This document shows, in pieces, positions 49,901 through 57,127 of a stretch of 64,000 bases of DNA. The stretch's first letter is position 1; the number at the start of each line of letters is the position of its first letter. The DNA comes from Clostridia bacterium. Lineage in GTDB: Bacteria > Bacillota > Clostridia > Christensenellales > UBA3700. The notes below the pieces were generated by a model. That model was not told the origin of the DNA, did no database searches, and was given only the letters and a program-made list of their open reading frames with translations. The stretch lies in assembly GCA_029068165.1 (NCBI GenBank), contig JAIEDA010000011.1, positions 126,058-190,057 on the forward strand, given 5' to 3'. The translations under genes were made by a program, and so were the position numbers.

Positions 49901-51677
49901 CCTTAAAGAGATTGATATTTATCGTAACGCCGGGGAATACCGAATTGAACGAGAATCCCAAATCTTCGACTTTCTTGCCGATAAGTTTGCACAAGGCTTC
50001 CAAGAAATATTGATCTACTGAAATTACTATTTTGCTTCCGTCTACGGTGATGCAATCGCCAAACTGAACGAGATTGCTCAACGCATTAATGAAATCTACC
50101 CAGCCTACGCTGATAACGAATTCGCCGCTATCGCCGCTTGAAAGCGCGAGTACGTCGGCGTTGGTCAAAGCAAGAAGCTGTTCTACTCCCGCCTGCGAAG
50201 GTATGGATACCGTGCCGTCGTTATTCACAGTTGCGCCCATATTCAAAATCTTATCGAAATCAGTGCCGAGCGCGCCGTCTATAGCTTTAGTGATCATTTC
50301 AACCACCGCGCTGACAAGCACCGATATATCGGCGTCTACTCTTACGTTGATATTTTGTAAATAGTTGGGCAATATATTGTCAAGATTAACGTATAAACTT
50401 CCCTCGCTGTAATATACGCCTATTTGCGGGCGCGAACCTTCTCCGTCCGCAATATTTCCGTTTTGATCCAACAAATATAGCTCAATAGCTATCTTGTTTC
50501 TATCCACGGGATCTTTATGATAATTCAAATCCAAATCAAGCGCGAAAGCAAGTCTTATACCCGTTCCGCCCTCGACTAGCAACAATTCTTCGGGGAGAGC
50601 AAAATCTTTGGGCAAAATACCCATTCCACCAGCGCCTAAAAGCTTGTTGACTACGTCGCCGACGTCAAGTTGACCGTTTTCGTTCGTGCCAAGCGTAATA
50701 TCTATAGCAAACTGTATATTCGTAAGGGAGAAATTAGCAAGTTTGTTTTCATCAATTTCTGGTATACCCGTTTCGACCGCTTCGTTGGAGAGATTTAAGC
50801 TGACCGAAATGTCCGTGTTGGTATTTTGCTCGGCGTTTTTTACGTTTACGCCTAGATAAGTAATGTCTTCATTAGCGTCAAAGTCAGCTCGCAATACGTA
50901 CGAACCGTCCGGCAAAAGAATACTTTGGAAATACTCTATTAAAATCAATAAATCAACAGGCAAATTCAAACCGCTCGCAACCAAATCGAGTAGTCCGGGA
51001 ATATCGCTCAAGAAAGATTGCAACGTTAGAGTCATCGATATGCTCTCGCCACCGTCCTCGAGCGTTGCTACGCTCGGCGCCGTCATAAGCGCATTAAGAA
51101 TAGGAGGCAAGAAACCGCTTATCAAACCGCCTAAGTCTATATCGCCCAAAAGGTCGGGGAGCTTATTCACTCCGCCGTTGATTATACTAATTACGTAATT
51201 GGGATTTATATCCTCAAGATAAAGCATAGCTTTATCGTCGCCTAAATCAACGAACATTTTGTCGTTGATCATATAAATTCCGAACAGCGTTTCTTTCTCT
51301 TGCGAATCAGCAAGCTGCTTAGATATAATAAAAGCAATTTCGTTGCGATACTCGCTGTACATATTGCCTCTTAAAGCAGCCGTCGTCTTGGAACCGTCGG
51401 AATTTACTATTTCTATCTCCAAATCAAGACTAAGCATATCGTCGGGCGCCTCGATAAACGCTCCGAAAATCTTCTCGACCGCGCCTTTTCTATCGTATGT
51501 ATTGCCGGTAGAAGGTTTGTTCGTATCGGGGCCGATTATTATCGGCGGAATCCCCGGAGTAACGTCGCCGCTGTCGACAGGCTCATCCTTAGGGTCACAC
51601 GCTATGAACAGTGACGATAGCGCTACCAATAGGATAACAATCAGCAGTAAGACCGTAATCATTTTGGATTTTTTCAT
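43926..51677 (-). CDS. giant repeat lipoprotein (2583 aa)
   Basis: Lipobox KKSKMITVLLLIVILLVALSSLFIAC-DPKDEP; repeated IG(V/I)Y(x)2(N/G)S(L/I)(Y/I)(I/V)(D/N)L modules; four IDP(Y/F/M)xx motifs in C-terminal half; no C-terminal TM. Confidence 0.8.
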   Translation of the reverse strand: MKKSKMITVLLLIVILLVALSSLFIACDPKDEPVDSGDVTPGIPPIIIGPDTNKPSTGNTYDRKGAVEKIFGAFIEAPDDMLSLDLEIEIVNSDGSKTTAALRGNMYSEYRNEIAFIISKQLADSQEKETLFGIYMINDKMFVDLGDDKAMLYLEDINPNYVISIINGGVNKLPDLLGDIDLGGLISGFLPPILNALMTAPSVATLEDGGESISMTLTLQSFLSDIPGLLDLVASGLNLPVDLLILIEYFQSILLPDGSYVLRADFDANEDITYLGVNVKNAEQNTNTDISVSLNLSNEAVETGIPEIDENKLANFSLTNIQFAIDITLGTNENGQLDVGDVVNKLLGAGGMGILPKDFALPEELLLVEGGTGIRLAFALDLDLNYHKDPVDRNKIAIELYLLDQNGNIADGEGSRPQIGVYYSEGSLYVNLDNILPNYLQNINVRVDADISVLVSAVVEMITKAIDGALGTDFDKILNMGATVNNDGTVSIPSQAGVEQLLALTNADVLALSSGDSGEFVISVGWVDFINALSNLVQFGDCITVDGSKIVISVDQYFLEALCKLIGKKVEDLGFSFNSVFPGVTININLFKGGLESVSIDTTIDSVLDFEIKIHDFLIGYEDKELDERIANGIKATSTSYANSLSEVFDAALGGIILQTNFTMTFDKGKYNLAPFIASFGLPEIADIDIIWEFDQPFVMDLMIDMQIALDRNNPSESTFVLEIRTGKDGKGIPIANIGPDTVLIGIYGYRNSIYIDLSNFKIMNITLPKLSFDLNFSSLIFNILDDLTAKLLTSMNIEGGDLIFNFDLADLLGLNPSQSTENATLATAAARDTSSSSNQELSALVLLITADKIQPIVSMASILAVINMIDGSLISGDLAEALGMMEIKVDMSMGRKEGFKFEFSGNLIPMVDDQGLSVYYYKDGVQLAPFDEDGNRIFYAKEDYDKKVYNYGEEFVLNFEMGTEAYPVRIGQIPADKKYDFASKAAQFTSYRSDLIQAIMDTVGTGSFELDLTLFTKDNQMDLQAMINTILASVGQRLDIPVNLNLDEWETNVKLLLQWNLDLTSSARTAVKLELQYMGKTLIGVYIYRNSLIIDLEGLGLFSAELINSSIVNNVFNILSDFVNNIDDINLNEIISDLLEKAGLPTLPSAGADGSSDIATDDSLPTIGENVEIMDLVKFILQAVGLHNTSIALNFSSTLINTLLNELLGINLGIDFTLDGRLDLFGNEFDLDLGVEDITVHASLQLNIGGEVNINLSPELIPDWDASSGRQLARTMLDNLDIGLIIDLANDTADANAVHGRAGYTRIRIWKSTGSGDDRLEGTEDNALVPKGNLIVGVYSLDEKRFNNTREGSRTPIAYVVLDYTAESNQMKISLCKNVISILGVVDIGTYAKDIGVNLDLLGSLGGLFENLFKTLEGAFSSMNSTQTDTQEIALADDEDEDLLGDAIGGLDIIKLLSGGINVNLRSNGNFNVDVEFDPYTINKLIDDVLSCVFAGGTGHGSILNLAKMASDMFDTDYLSYVEWTRMEASTFWNSLKTQLDPILKAVISNFAGDFVAWLASSQFNNIYNQLEPIVRSLLPFAVFNEFHVGLNVIDGTFANVYVIGEDHNVPICDETGKEVYGKGSARKQGYSTEIWIYNMFDAVGNPDNSVGGVYGVVTWGDIPSRIEYNPYAYTSDEAGLNNLISTHFSDKTASYQNGSDGAIIKSQVSFALKEFTPDNGAKTTFDDGTSVQSMDLSKKGIYIVQAKAVFGTIERTMNITITSLGMGGGVKEMQAFSMHVYDGLPDFLTMVMEDNTTRKISTNNVTITGYAPNGIKAETVTATVTFPRGVTKEVKINYLDSSVYQVIVNGEVIDIEDGIPNLIVDLYDYKLTESSSLEDYVSDIFYFKYKDGKGAGLTVNEAWTVTSGEVKFYDRFAEIANNPENGLITNVGGEAFVVKSSIGSGATMQEVQLRVWIRTKEVNHLIINGLQDTLRIDPYAYYLYKLYETYGYEEYKLYESYNPFPSSASAYYWEQYGDVIDDYDGVPEEVFITWDSADYEKIDYSWATDNTYKDGNDLTVYLDNSKYEGNFTWDFETQLIVLRNEIQAVYFDENYTQSTLYIDPFDYLLNDGYEHPENVYPQFAYIEFTNGRVLYMPIEWLGLENFEIKDYSSRMTQLQIRIGGGAAAMGVKGNLEQTAYVNVKVNNLVPAGLDIAGSEYNEGTVYYVDPMQVLFYGMNPFPNDVTMVYTDGTRNTLHNVEYEFDTEITMYGATGTLTYKPSTDPRYWYTVKVEIIDRSDMFDSSIKSLDIDPYKYTTDADGSRVYSGFTSSSYIYQQVATVDYSDFDNLTVVGLKKFSGTSSSDYKTYYEYAVTYTKNGEPFTNTYSDLEFLQLFFEDEAENIENGVTVIQSAVVNEYFEVDVEWDLTEINYAIYDNYTVKMIAKAVGGASYDKTFKVTATVIAKKVASVGGENYYVSISYGGKGLTEEELLTKTLTRNLFVRFSDGTTGTYECTIDLSLINFENYNIYTLSNPVVKEVDGVMVTYKYSTKAGEYVADEDVASKGTTVKVTVCSGDIAQVVEIQVVVIYDAQTYMVSQAA

Positions 51678-51695
51678 AATTTCTCTCCCTTAACT

Positions 51696-51710
51696 GAGCG
51701 CAACGCGCTC
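51696..51710 (-). promoter_or_regulatory. 5'-UTR hairpin immediately before the RBS of the giant lipoprotein gene
   Basis: GAGCGC-N3-GCGCTC followed by AGTTAAGGGAGAGAAATTATG on minus strand. Confidence 0.5.
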
Positions 51711-51722
51711 TCTTGTATAATA

Positions 51723-51751
51723 AATATATTACTTTCGCCGAAAAAAGTCAA
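51723..51751 (-). promoter_or_regulatory. sigma-A-type promoter of giant surface-protein operon
   Basis: Minus strand TTGACT (51746-51751), 17-nt spacer, TATATT (51723-51728). Confidence 0.65.
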
Positions 51752-52456
51752 GGGGTAATTTTTCCAAATATTGGCATTCTCTTTTAAAAAAGAGCGATTT
51801 CGAGAGAATTTAAGCAATAATTTTCTAACAATTTCCGCAAAAAAACACAAGATATTGGGTATAAAATCAGCAGTTTTCTACTACTGCCGCAAAGAAGAAC
51901 TAGAAAAGTTTTACATAAATTTTACATTTTACGCGTTGAATTTTGAGCAAAATCGGCAATAATAAACCTCTTGCAAAATAAATTTCGTTATTTTTACGAC
52001 AATTTTGACCGTTGGGAACGCAAACTTTTAGACGTTGCAGCCGAGAAAGCGCATAAATAGTCATAGTAAAATCGCTTTGCGTATTCGACAACTTAAAAAC
52101 CTGCTTTCCGCACAAACTCTTCTTATTGAGCAAAGCGTAAAGCGACGCAACTCTTGACCGATTGAAACTAATAACCTCTTCTTGTATTCTCTTTAGCAAA
52201 GTCGAAGCTCAAGCTAATTTCAAAGATTTTGACGCCGACTGCCAACATTTCCTGTCTATACGCTACTCCAACGTATGCAACTACGTTAAGCGCTGCTACG
52301 CTCAAAGATCACAACTGAGCGCTTGATAAGCGTTTGAACAATGTTCAAATAACGCAAAATGAGCGTATTCGAAGCATATTTTGCAAAAAATTATATGGAT
52401 AAAAGCTTTCGCTTCACACTACCTCAATTTGCTAGATTTTTGCGCCAAAACAGCAA

Positions 52457-52480
52457 AAAACAGGCTTTTTTGCCTGTTTT
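52457..52480. terminator. hairpin with U-rich flank, possible bidirectional terminator
   Basis: AAAACAGGC-TTTTTT-GCCTGTTTT. Confidence 0.6.
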
Positions 52481-52608
52481 AAGATAATTTCCGCATTGTT
52501 TTCCAGTATTTTCCAAATATTGAACAGTGTTCAGCGCGCAACTGGCACTTTCACTGTTATGGACAAAATCGGCAAACAAATTATCGCGCTATTTTTAAAA
52601 GAATTAGA

Positions 52609-53139
52609 CTATCTCCTAAGAAAAAAGCCTTTTTGACTGCTGCACAGCGGACACATTTCGGGCGCGCTTTTGCCCTCGACGGAGTAGCCGCATTTGATAC
52701 ATTGCCACCTGGACACTGCGTCGGAAGAGTACAGTTTTCCCACTTTTAAATCGCCCATTACGCCTTTGATCTCCTCTTCCGTACGGCTATCTACCTTGGA
52801 AATCTCATCCAAAACCCTGGAAACGTAGTCAAATCCCTCTTCGCTTGCCGTTTTACTAAATTCTTGAGCCAATCTTTCGCTGCTTCTATGCAGTTCTCCC
52901 GCGCAATATATAAGGTTGGCGAGCGTATCTATATCGTTGCCATCCTCCATTATCCTATATAAAACCCTGCTATGCTCGCGTTCCTGCCTTACTATCGTAT
53001 CAAATTTGGCGGCAATAGTAAAATATCCCTGTTCCCGCGCCCTTTCGGCAAAACAGTTGAGAAGCAGCGCGTTTTTCCCCCTGCTTTCAAGCTCTTTGGA
53101 TACGTTTTCATACGTTTGCGATTGTTTTACGTCTTTCAT
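52609..53139 (-). CDS. rubrerythrin-like protein with substituted diiron-ligand positions and intact rubredoxin domain
   Basis: Start ATG 53139 (GAGGAAATATG); colinear with the rubrerythrin at 22103..22642; CIKCGYSVEGKSAPEMCPLC. Confidence 0.8.
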   Translation of the reverse strand: MKDVKQSQTYENVSKELESRGKNALLLNCFAERAREQGYFTIAAKFDTIVRQEREHSRVLYRIMEDGNDIDTLANLIYCAGELHRSSERLAQEFSKTASEEGFDYVSRVLDEISKVDSRTEEEIKGVMGDLKVGKLYSSDAVSRWQCIKCGYSVEGKSAPEMCPLCSSQKGFFLRR

Positions 53140-53292
53140 ATTTCCTCTCCTATATACGGTATTATTACCACTATAGAGCGTTTTAGACGTCAAACGCATA
53201 AGTTATTTCGACTTCGCTGCGTTTCGCTCAAATTAACGAGAGCTCGCAATAATAATTATAGTTATGCAAATTTAGGCTTCGATAAAAATGAT

Positions 53293-53312
53293 GGGAGAGA
53301 ATTGCTTCTCCC
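53293..53312 (-). terminator. intrinsic terminator downstream of NlpC/P60 gene
   Basis: GGGAGA-N8-TCTCCC; minus strand followed by ATCATTTTTATC. Confidence 0.6.
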
Positions 53313-53363
53313 CCAATTATGCGACCTGCGCGTGCAATTCACAATACTTAGCGCGATATTTGA

Positions 53364-54320
53364 TTATAGGAATCGCTTTGCCACAATAAAGTAGCTCCAC
53401 CTAGTCGAACTGATCTCCTCTATAACCGCGTGATCGGAAGCGGTGTGGAGTATATAGTTGTTGCCGAGATACAGCGCAACGTGTCCTACGCGTTCAACGC
53501 CCGTGTTATTATACCTGCTCGCGTTTGTGAAGAACATAACGTCGCCTCTTTGCAAATCGCCGTCGGCTACCTTAGTACCTTGCAATACCTGCGTGCGAGT
53601 GTTCAAGTCAAGCAATACGCCGCTACCTACGTAGAATATGTATTGCATCAATGCCGAACAGTCAAACTCGCCTTGCACGAAACTCGTATTCAGCACGCCG
53701 TTACCCCAATGATACCGCTGGCTGCCCCAAACGTACGGATATCCGAGAAGTTCCTCTCCAACGGCGATTATTCGCTCGATAGACTTGATTGACGACTGCT
53801 TCATTTGCGCAATATGCGCGTAGTTGTTGCCCGCGTAAACGTAAGCCGTTTTTTGCTTATACACGGTCTTATACCAACCGTTTACGGTTCCCTCGTAGCG
53901 CAACATATCCCCTTTATCCATTATTCCAAGCACCGAGGAGCTAGTCGACGGAGCTGAGCGGATATTCAAGTTTTGCGTATCGCTGACGATCATTGACGAA
54001 TAAGTCACTATCGGAGCGACCACCTGCGGCGTATCGGGCACTTCGACGTTTCCGCCGTTGCTTCCATTGCTGCCGCTACCTCCGTTGTTGCCTCCCGAAG
54101 GAGTTGAAGTGTTGCCGCCGCCATTATTTTCACCGCTGCTGCCTCCTATAGAAGTATCGGGCGTCGGAAGCGTAACGCTAGGGCTGTACGCGCCCCAATT
54201 AGCCGCCCACTCCACGCGGGCGATTTCACTCTCGCCGCTTTTCATACAACCTGCAAACGACATTGCCGTTACTACGCAAACGGTTATTATAGATATTATC
54301 ATAGAAATAATCTTTTTCAT
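53364..54320 (-). CDS. lipoprotein cell-wall hydrolase: SH3 + NlpC/P60
   Basis: Start ATG 54320 (GGAGG), lipobox MSFAGC; SH3 LNIRSAPSTSSSVLGIMDKGDMLRYEG; NlpC EFDCSALMQYIF...GDVMFFTN...GHVALYLGNNYILHTA. Confidence 0.88.
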   Translation of the reverse strand: MKKIISMIISIITVCVVTAMSFAGCMKSGESEIARVEWAANWGAYSPSVTLPTPDTSIGGSSGENNGGGNTSTPSGGNNGGSGSNGSNGGNVEVPDTPQVVAPIVTYSSMIVSDTQNLNIRSAPSTSSSVLGIMDKGDMLRYEGTVNGWYKTVYKQKTAYVYAGNNYAHIAQMKQSSIKSIERIIAVGEELLGYPYVWGSQRYHWGNGVLNTSFVQGEFDCSALMQYIFYVGSGVLLDLNTRTQVLQGTKVADGDLQRGDVMFFTNASRYNNTGVERVGHVALYLGNNYILHTASDHAVIEEISSTRWSYFIVAKRFL

Positions 54321-54473
54321 AACGACCTCCTTTTCTACGATTTCATTATAACTGCTAAAGAAAGACCGTTCAACACACAAAATTTTCCAATAAGCAGCTA
54401 TTATGAATAAAATGCTTATTTTTTGTACTAAAAATTAATGCGTTATGTTATAATAAAGCAAAGAGGCATAAAA

Positions 54474-55766
54474 ATGAAGAAACTTACGGAACTTTTGCGA
54501 CTTTACGACGTTGAAGGAACTCTTCTTGAGAGATTTGCTCAGGCTGTTGACGATAAGACATATCGCCCTACTCAAACTTTGGGCGAATTGCTTAGATTTG
54601 CCGACGCGCACGCCGTCCAAGGCAACTGCTGGCACTATTACGTGGCATATTTCATCGCCAGCGACGTAAACGCGTTTTCACTGGCATTCGAGCGCAAAAA
54701 GCCGTATAACCGTAATAAAGAGCTTGAAGGCACGCTGATGGAGTTTGGCAAAGAAGAATGTAAAACTCTTATGCAAATCTTCAACTACAACCTTTCCTCG
54801 CTTCCGTTCGTAAGCGAAAAAGCCTCGCTTCTGACCAATTTCAAAAGCTCCAACAAGGTATCGACGAAACCTTACGCCGATATTATCGCAAAGTTTACTT
54901 CTTGGCTTGAAAGTAGCAACAACTCGTTTGAATTTCTTAGCGCTATCGTCAATTTCTACAGCGTATACGGCGTGGGAGAACTGGGACTCAACAAAGCGTT
55001 TAGAGTTATTCCGTCCAACGAGTTGCCGCAAAAGAGAATCACTCATCACGTCTCGCAACTCCTGCCGATTGCTAATTTAAATAAAAAGCGGCTAGAGGAC
55101 ATCGTAGGTTATGAAATGCAAAAGAAAAAAGTCGTAGAAAATACTAAAGCTTTCCTAGATGGCAAACCCGCCAACAACGTCTTCCTCTACGGCGATATGG
55201 GTACGGGCAAATCTTCTACCGTAAAAGCGCTTATCAACGAGTTTTACGAGCAAGGTTTGAGAATTATCGAGATTTACAAACATCAATTCCTCTATATCAG
55301 CGATATAATAAGCCGTTTGGCGGAAAGAAATTATAAGTTTATACTCTACCTTGACGACCTATCTTTCGACGACAGCGAGGTAGAATACAAGTACTTCAAA
55401 GCGATAATTGACGGAGGCTTGGAAGTCAAACCCGACAACGTACTTATTTACGCAACGTCCAATAGACGGCATATAATAAAAGAGAACTACAGCGACGGCA
55501 ACGATATCAACGCTTTGGACGAACTTCACAAGTCCGATACCAAAAACGAAAAGCTCTCGCTCGCGGCAAGGTTTGGTTTGAGCGTATACTATCCATCGCC
55601 CGACCAACAGGACTTCCTCAATATCGTTCACGAACTAGCTAAGAGATACTCCTTGGATATGGATATTGAAAAGCTTGATAAACTCGCGCTGACTTGGGCG
55701 ATACGCAACGGTATCAAGTCCGGACGAATGGCGGAACAGTTTGTTTTTTCGCTTGCAAAAAAATAA
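54474..55766 (+). CDS. DUF815 AAA-type ATP-binding protein
   Basis: Start ATG 54474; Walker A FLYGDMGTGKSSTVKAL, Walker B FILYLDDLSFDD, YATSNRRHIIKE. Confidence 0.9.
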   Translation: MKKLTELLRLYDVEGTLLERFAQAVDDKTYRPTQTLGELLRFADAHAVQGNCWHYYVAYFIASDVNAFSLAFERKKPYNRNKELEGTLMEFGKEECKTLMQIFNYNLSSLPFVSEKASLLTNFKSSNKVSTKPYADIIAKFTSWLESSNNSFEFLSAIVNFYSVYGVGELGLNKAFRVIPSNELPQKRITHHVSQLLPIANLNKKRLEDIVGYEMQKKKVVENTKAFLDGKPANNVFLYGDMGTGKSSTVKALINEFYEQGLRIIEIYKHQFLYISDIISRLAERNYKFILYLDDLSFDDSEVEYKYFKAIIDGGLEVKPDNVLIYATSNRRHIIKENYSDGNDINALDELHKSDTKNEKLSLAARFGLSVYYPSPDQQDFLNIVHELAKRYSLDMDIEKLDKLALTWAIRNGIKSGRMAEQFVFSLAKK

Positions 55767-55839
55767 ATGACGATAGAACTTCCGAAATACTTACGAGGTC
55801 AGTCACCAACTATAAATAATAAAAAATCAAGAGGTTAAT

Positions 55840-56874
55840 ATGAACACAACATTAATGCAACAAGAAATCTTCAGCGAACCAAAGATGATGAAACGCACTA
55901 TTGCCGCTTGCCAAAAGGTTTTGCCGAAAATCTACGAGGCTTTCAAACAAAAAGGTATAACGAATATCGTTACGATGGCGAGAGGTACGTCGGACAATGC
56001 GGCTACGGTTTTTTCTTTCGTTTGTCCGCTGCTTACGGGCATCAAGGTAGGTAAATACCACCCGTCGCTCACGACCGTCTACAACGCCGACGTGGATATG
56101 AAAAACACTTGTATGGTTATCATCTCGCAAAGCGGTATGTCCAAAGACACCGTTGCCGTCGCCGAGAAAGCGATAGCCAACGGCGCAATGACGATTGCAG
56201 TAACCAACAACGAGGAAAGTCCTATCGCTAAGAGCTGCGATTTCCACTTGTTTATGGACGTAGAAGAGGAAAAGAGCGTTGCCGCTACCAAGACTTATAT
56301 AGGCGAACTTTTCGCGCTATTCTTGCTTGCTGAAGCTCTCAAGGGCAACTTCAATACGGATCTCGACAAGACCGCCGATAGATTGCAAGAAGTACTTGAC
56401 CTCAACCCTGAGATCGCGAGCGTAGCTAAAAATCTTTACACGCTCAACAATTTTATCGTACTTTCTAGAGGCGCTATGCTCGGCACGGGCGACGAATGCG
56501 CGCTCAAGCTGACCGAGTGTTGCTATCTCTTCAATCGCTCCTACTCTTCGGCAAACTTTATGCACGGTCCGTTGTCTTTGGTAGACAACAACGCAAACGT
56601 TATTCTTCTCGCTCCCAAGGGCGAATTTGATGCGGAGTTTGTCGATATGGCAAAACGCGTAACGAATTTGGGCGCCAACCTTACTGTATTCAGCAATATC
56701 CCCGAGGTTCTCAAACTCGCTAAAAATAAAGTGGCTATGCCCGATACGGATATGCTTGAATCGCCTATCCTCTACGGTACTGCCGTAAGCCTTCTCGCGC
56801 TCAATATCGGACTTGCTAAAGGACTCAACGTTGATACCCCGAGAAACCTCAACAAGGTTACGATCACGCTGTAA
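55840..56874 (+). CDS. SIS-domain sugar isomerase/aminotransferase-like protein
   Basis: MARGTSDNAA, VIISQSGMSKDTVAVAEKA, KSVAATKTYIGELFALFLL; GlmS-type tandem SIS layout. Confidence 0.88.
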   Translation: MNTTLMQQEIFSEPKMMKRTIAACQKVLPKIYEAFKQKGITNIVTMARGTSDNAATVFSFVCPLLTGIKVGKYHPSLTTVYNADVDMKNTCMVIISQSGMSKDTVAVAEKAIANGAMTIAVTNNEESPIAKSCDFHLFMDVEEEKSVAATKTYIGELFALFLLAEALKGNFNTDLDKTADRLQEVLDLNPEIASVAKNLYTLNNFIVLSRGAMLGTGDECALKLTECCYLFNRSYSSANFMHGPLSLVDNNANVILLAPKGEFDAEFVDMAKRVTNLGANLTVFSNIPEVLKLAKNKVAMPDTDMLESPILYGTAVSLLALNIGLAKGLNVDTPRNLNKVTITL

Positions 56875-57067
56875 ATAAAGACTCCTAGCATATTGAATTA
56901 GTTTTTGCATCGCCAAAACCAAGAGAGTTTTATAATAAAGCTAGTAAGGCGAAACGTTATATTTTTTGTCTTGCATTCGAATTTTAATTTCGTTACGCCA
57001 AAATATGCGCGCTTATTGAGCGAATCCACTTATTAGCAAAATCTACAGTCTATATCTAACAAAAAGC

Positions 57068-57099
57068 AAACGACCTGCGGTTAAACCGCAAGTCGTTTT
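57068..57099 (-). terminator. intrinsic terminator of the 57128 lipoprotein gene
   Basis: AAACGACTTGCGGTT/AACCGCAGGTCGTTT with one G-U on minus strand, T-rich tail. Confidence 0.7.
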
Positions 57100-57127
57100 A
57101 ATTTACAATTCTTAATTGATATACCGA

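Noticed and set aside
51900-52199. 99-aa minus-strand ORF as a protein-coding gene
   Set aside because: No convincing SD or family motif; kept only as part of the gene-poor island finding.
52334-52348. LexA/SOS box (GAACN4GTTC) reading of TTGAACAATGTTCAA
   Set aside because: Central spacing is 3 nt (GAAC-AAT-GTTC), not the 4 nt of the Bacillus-type box.
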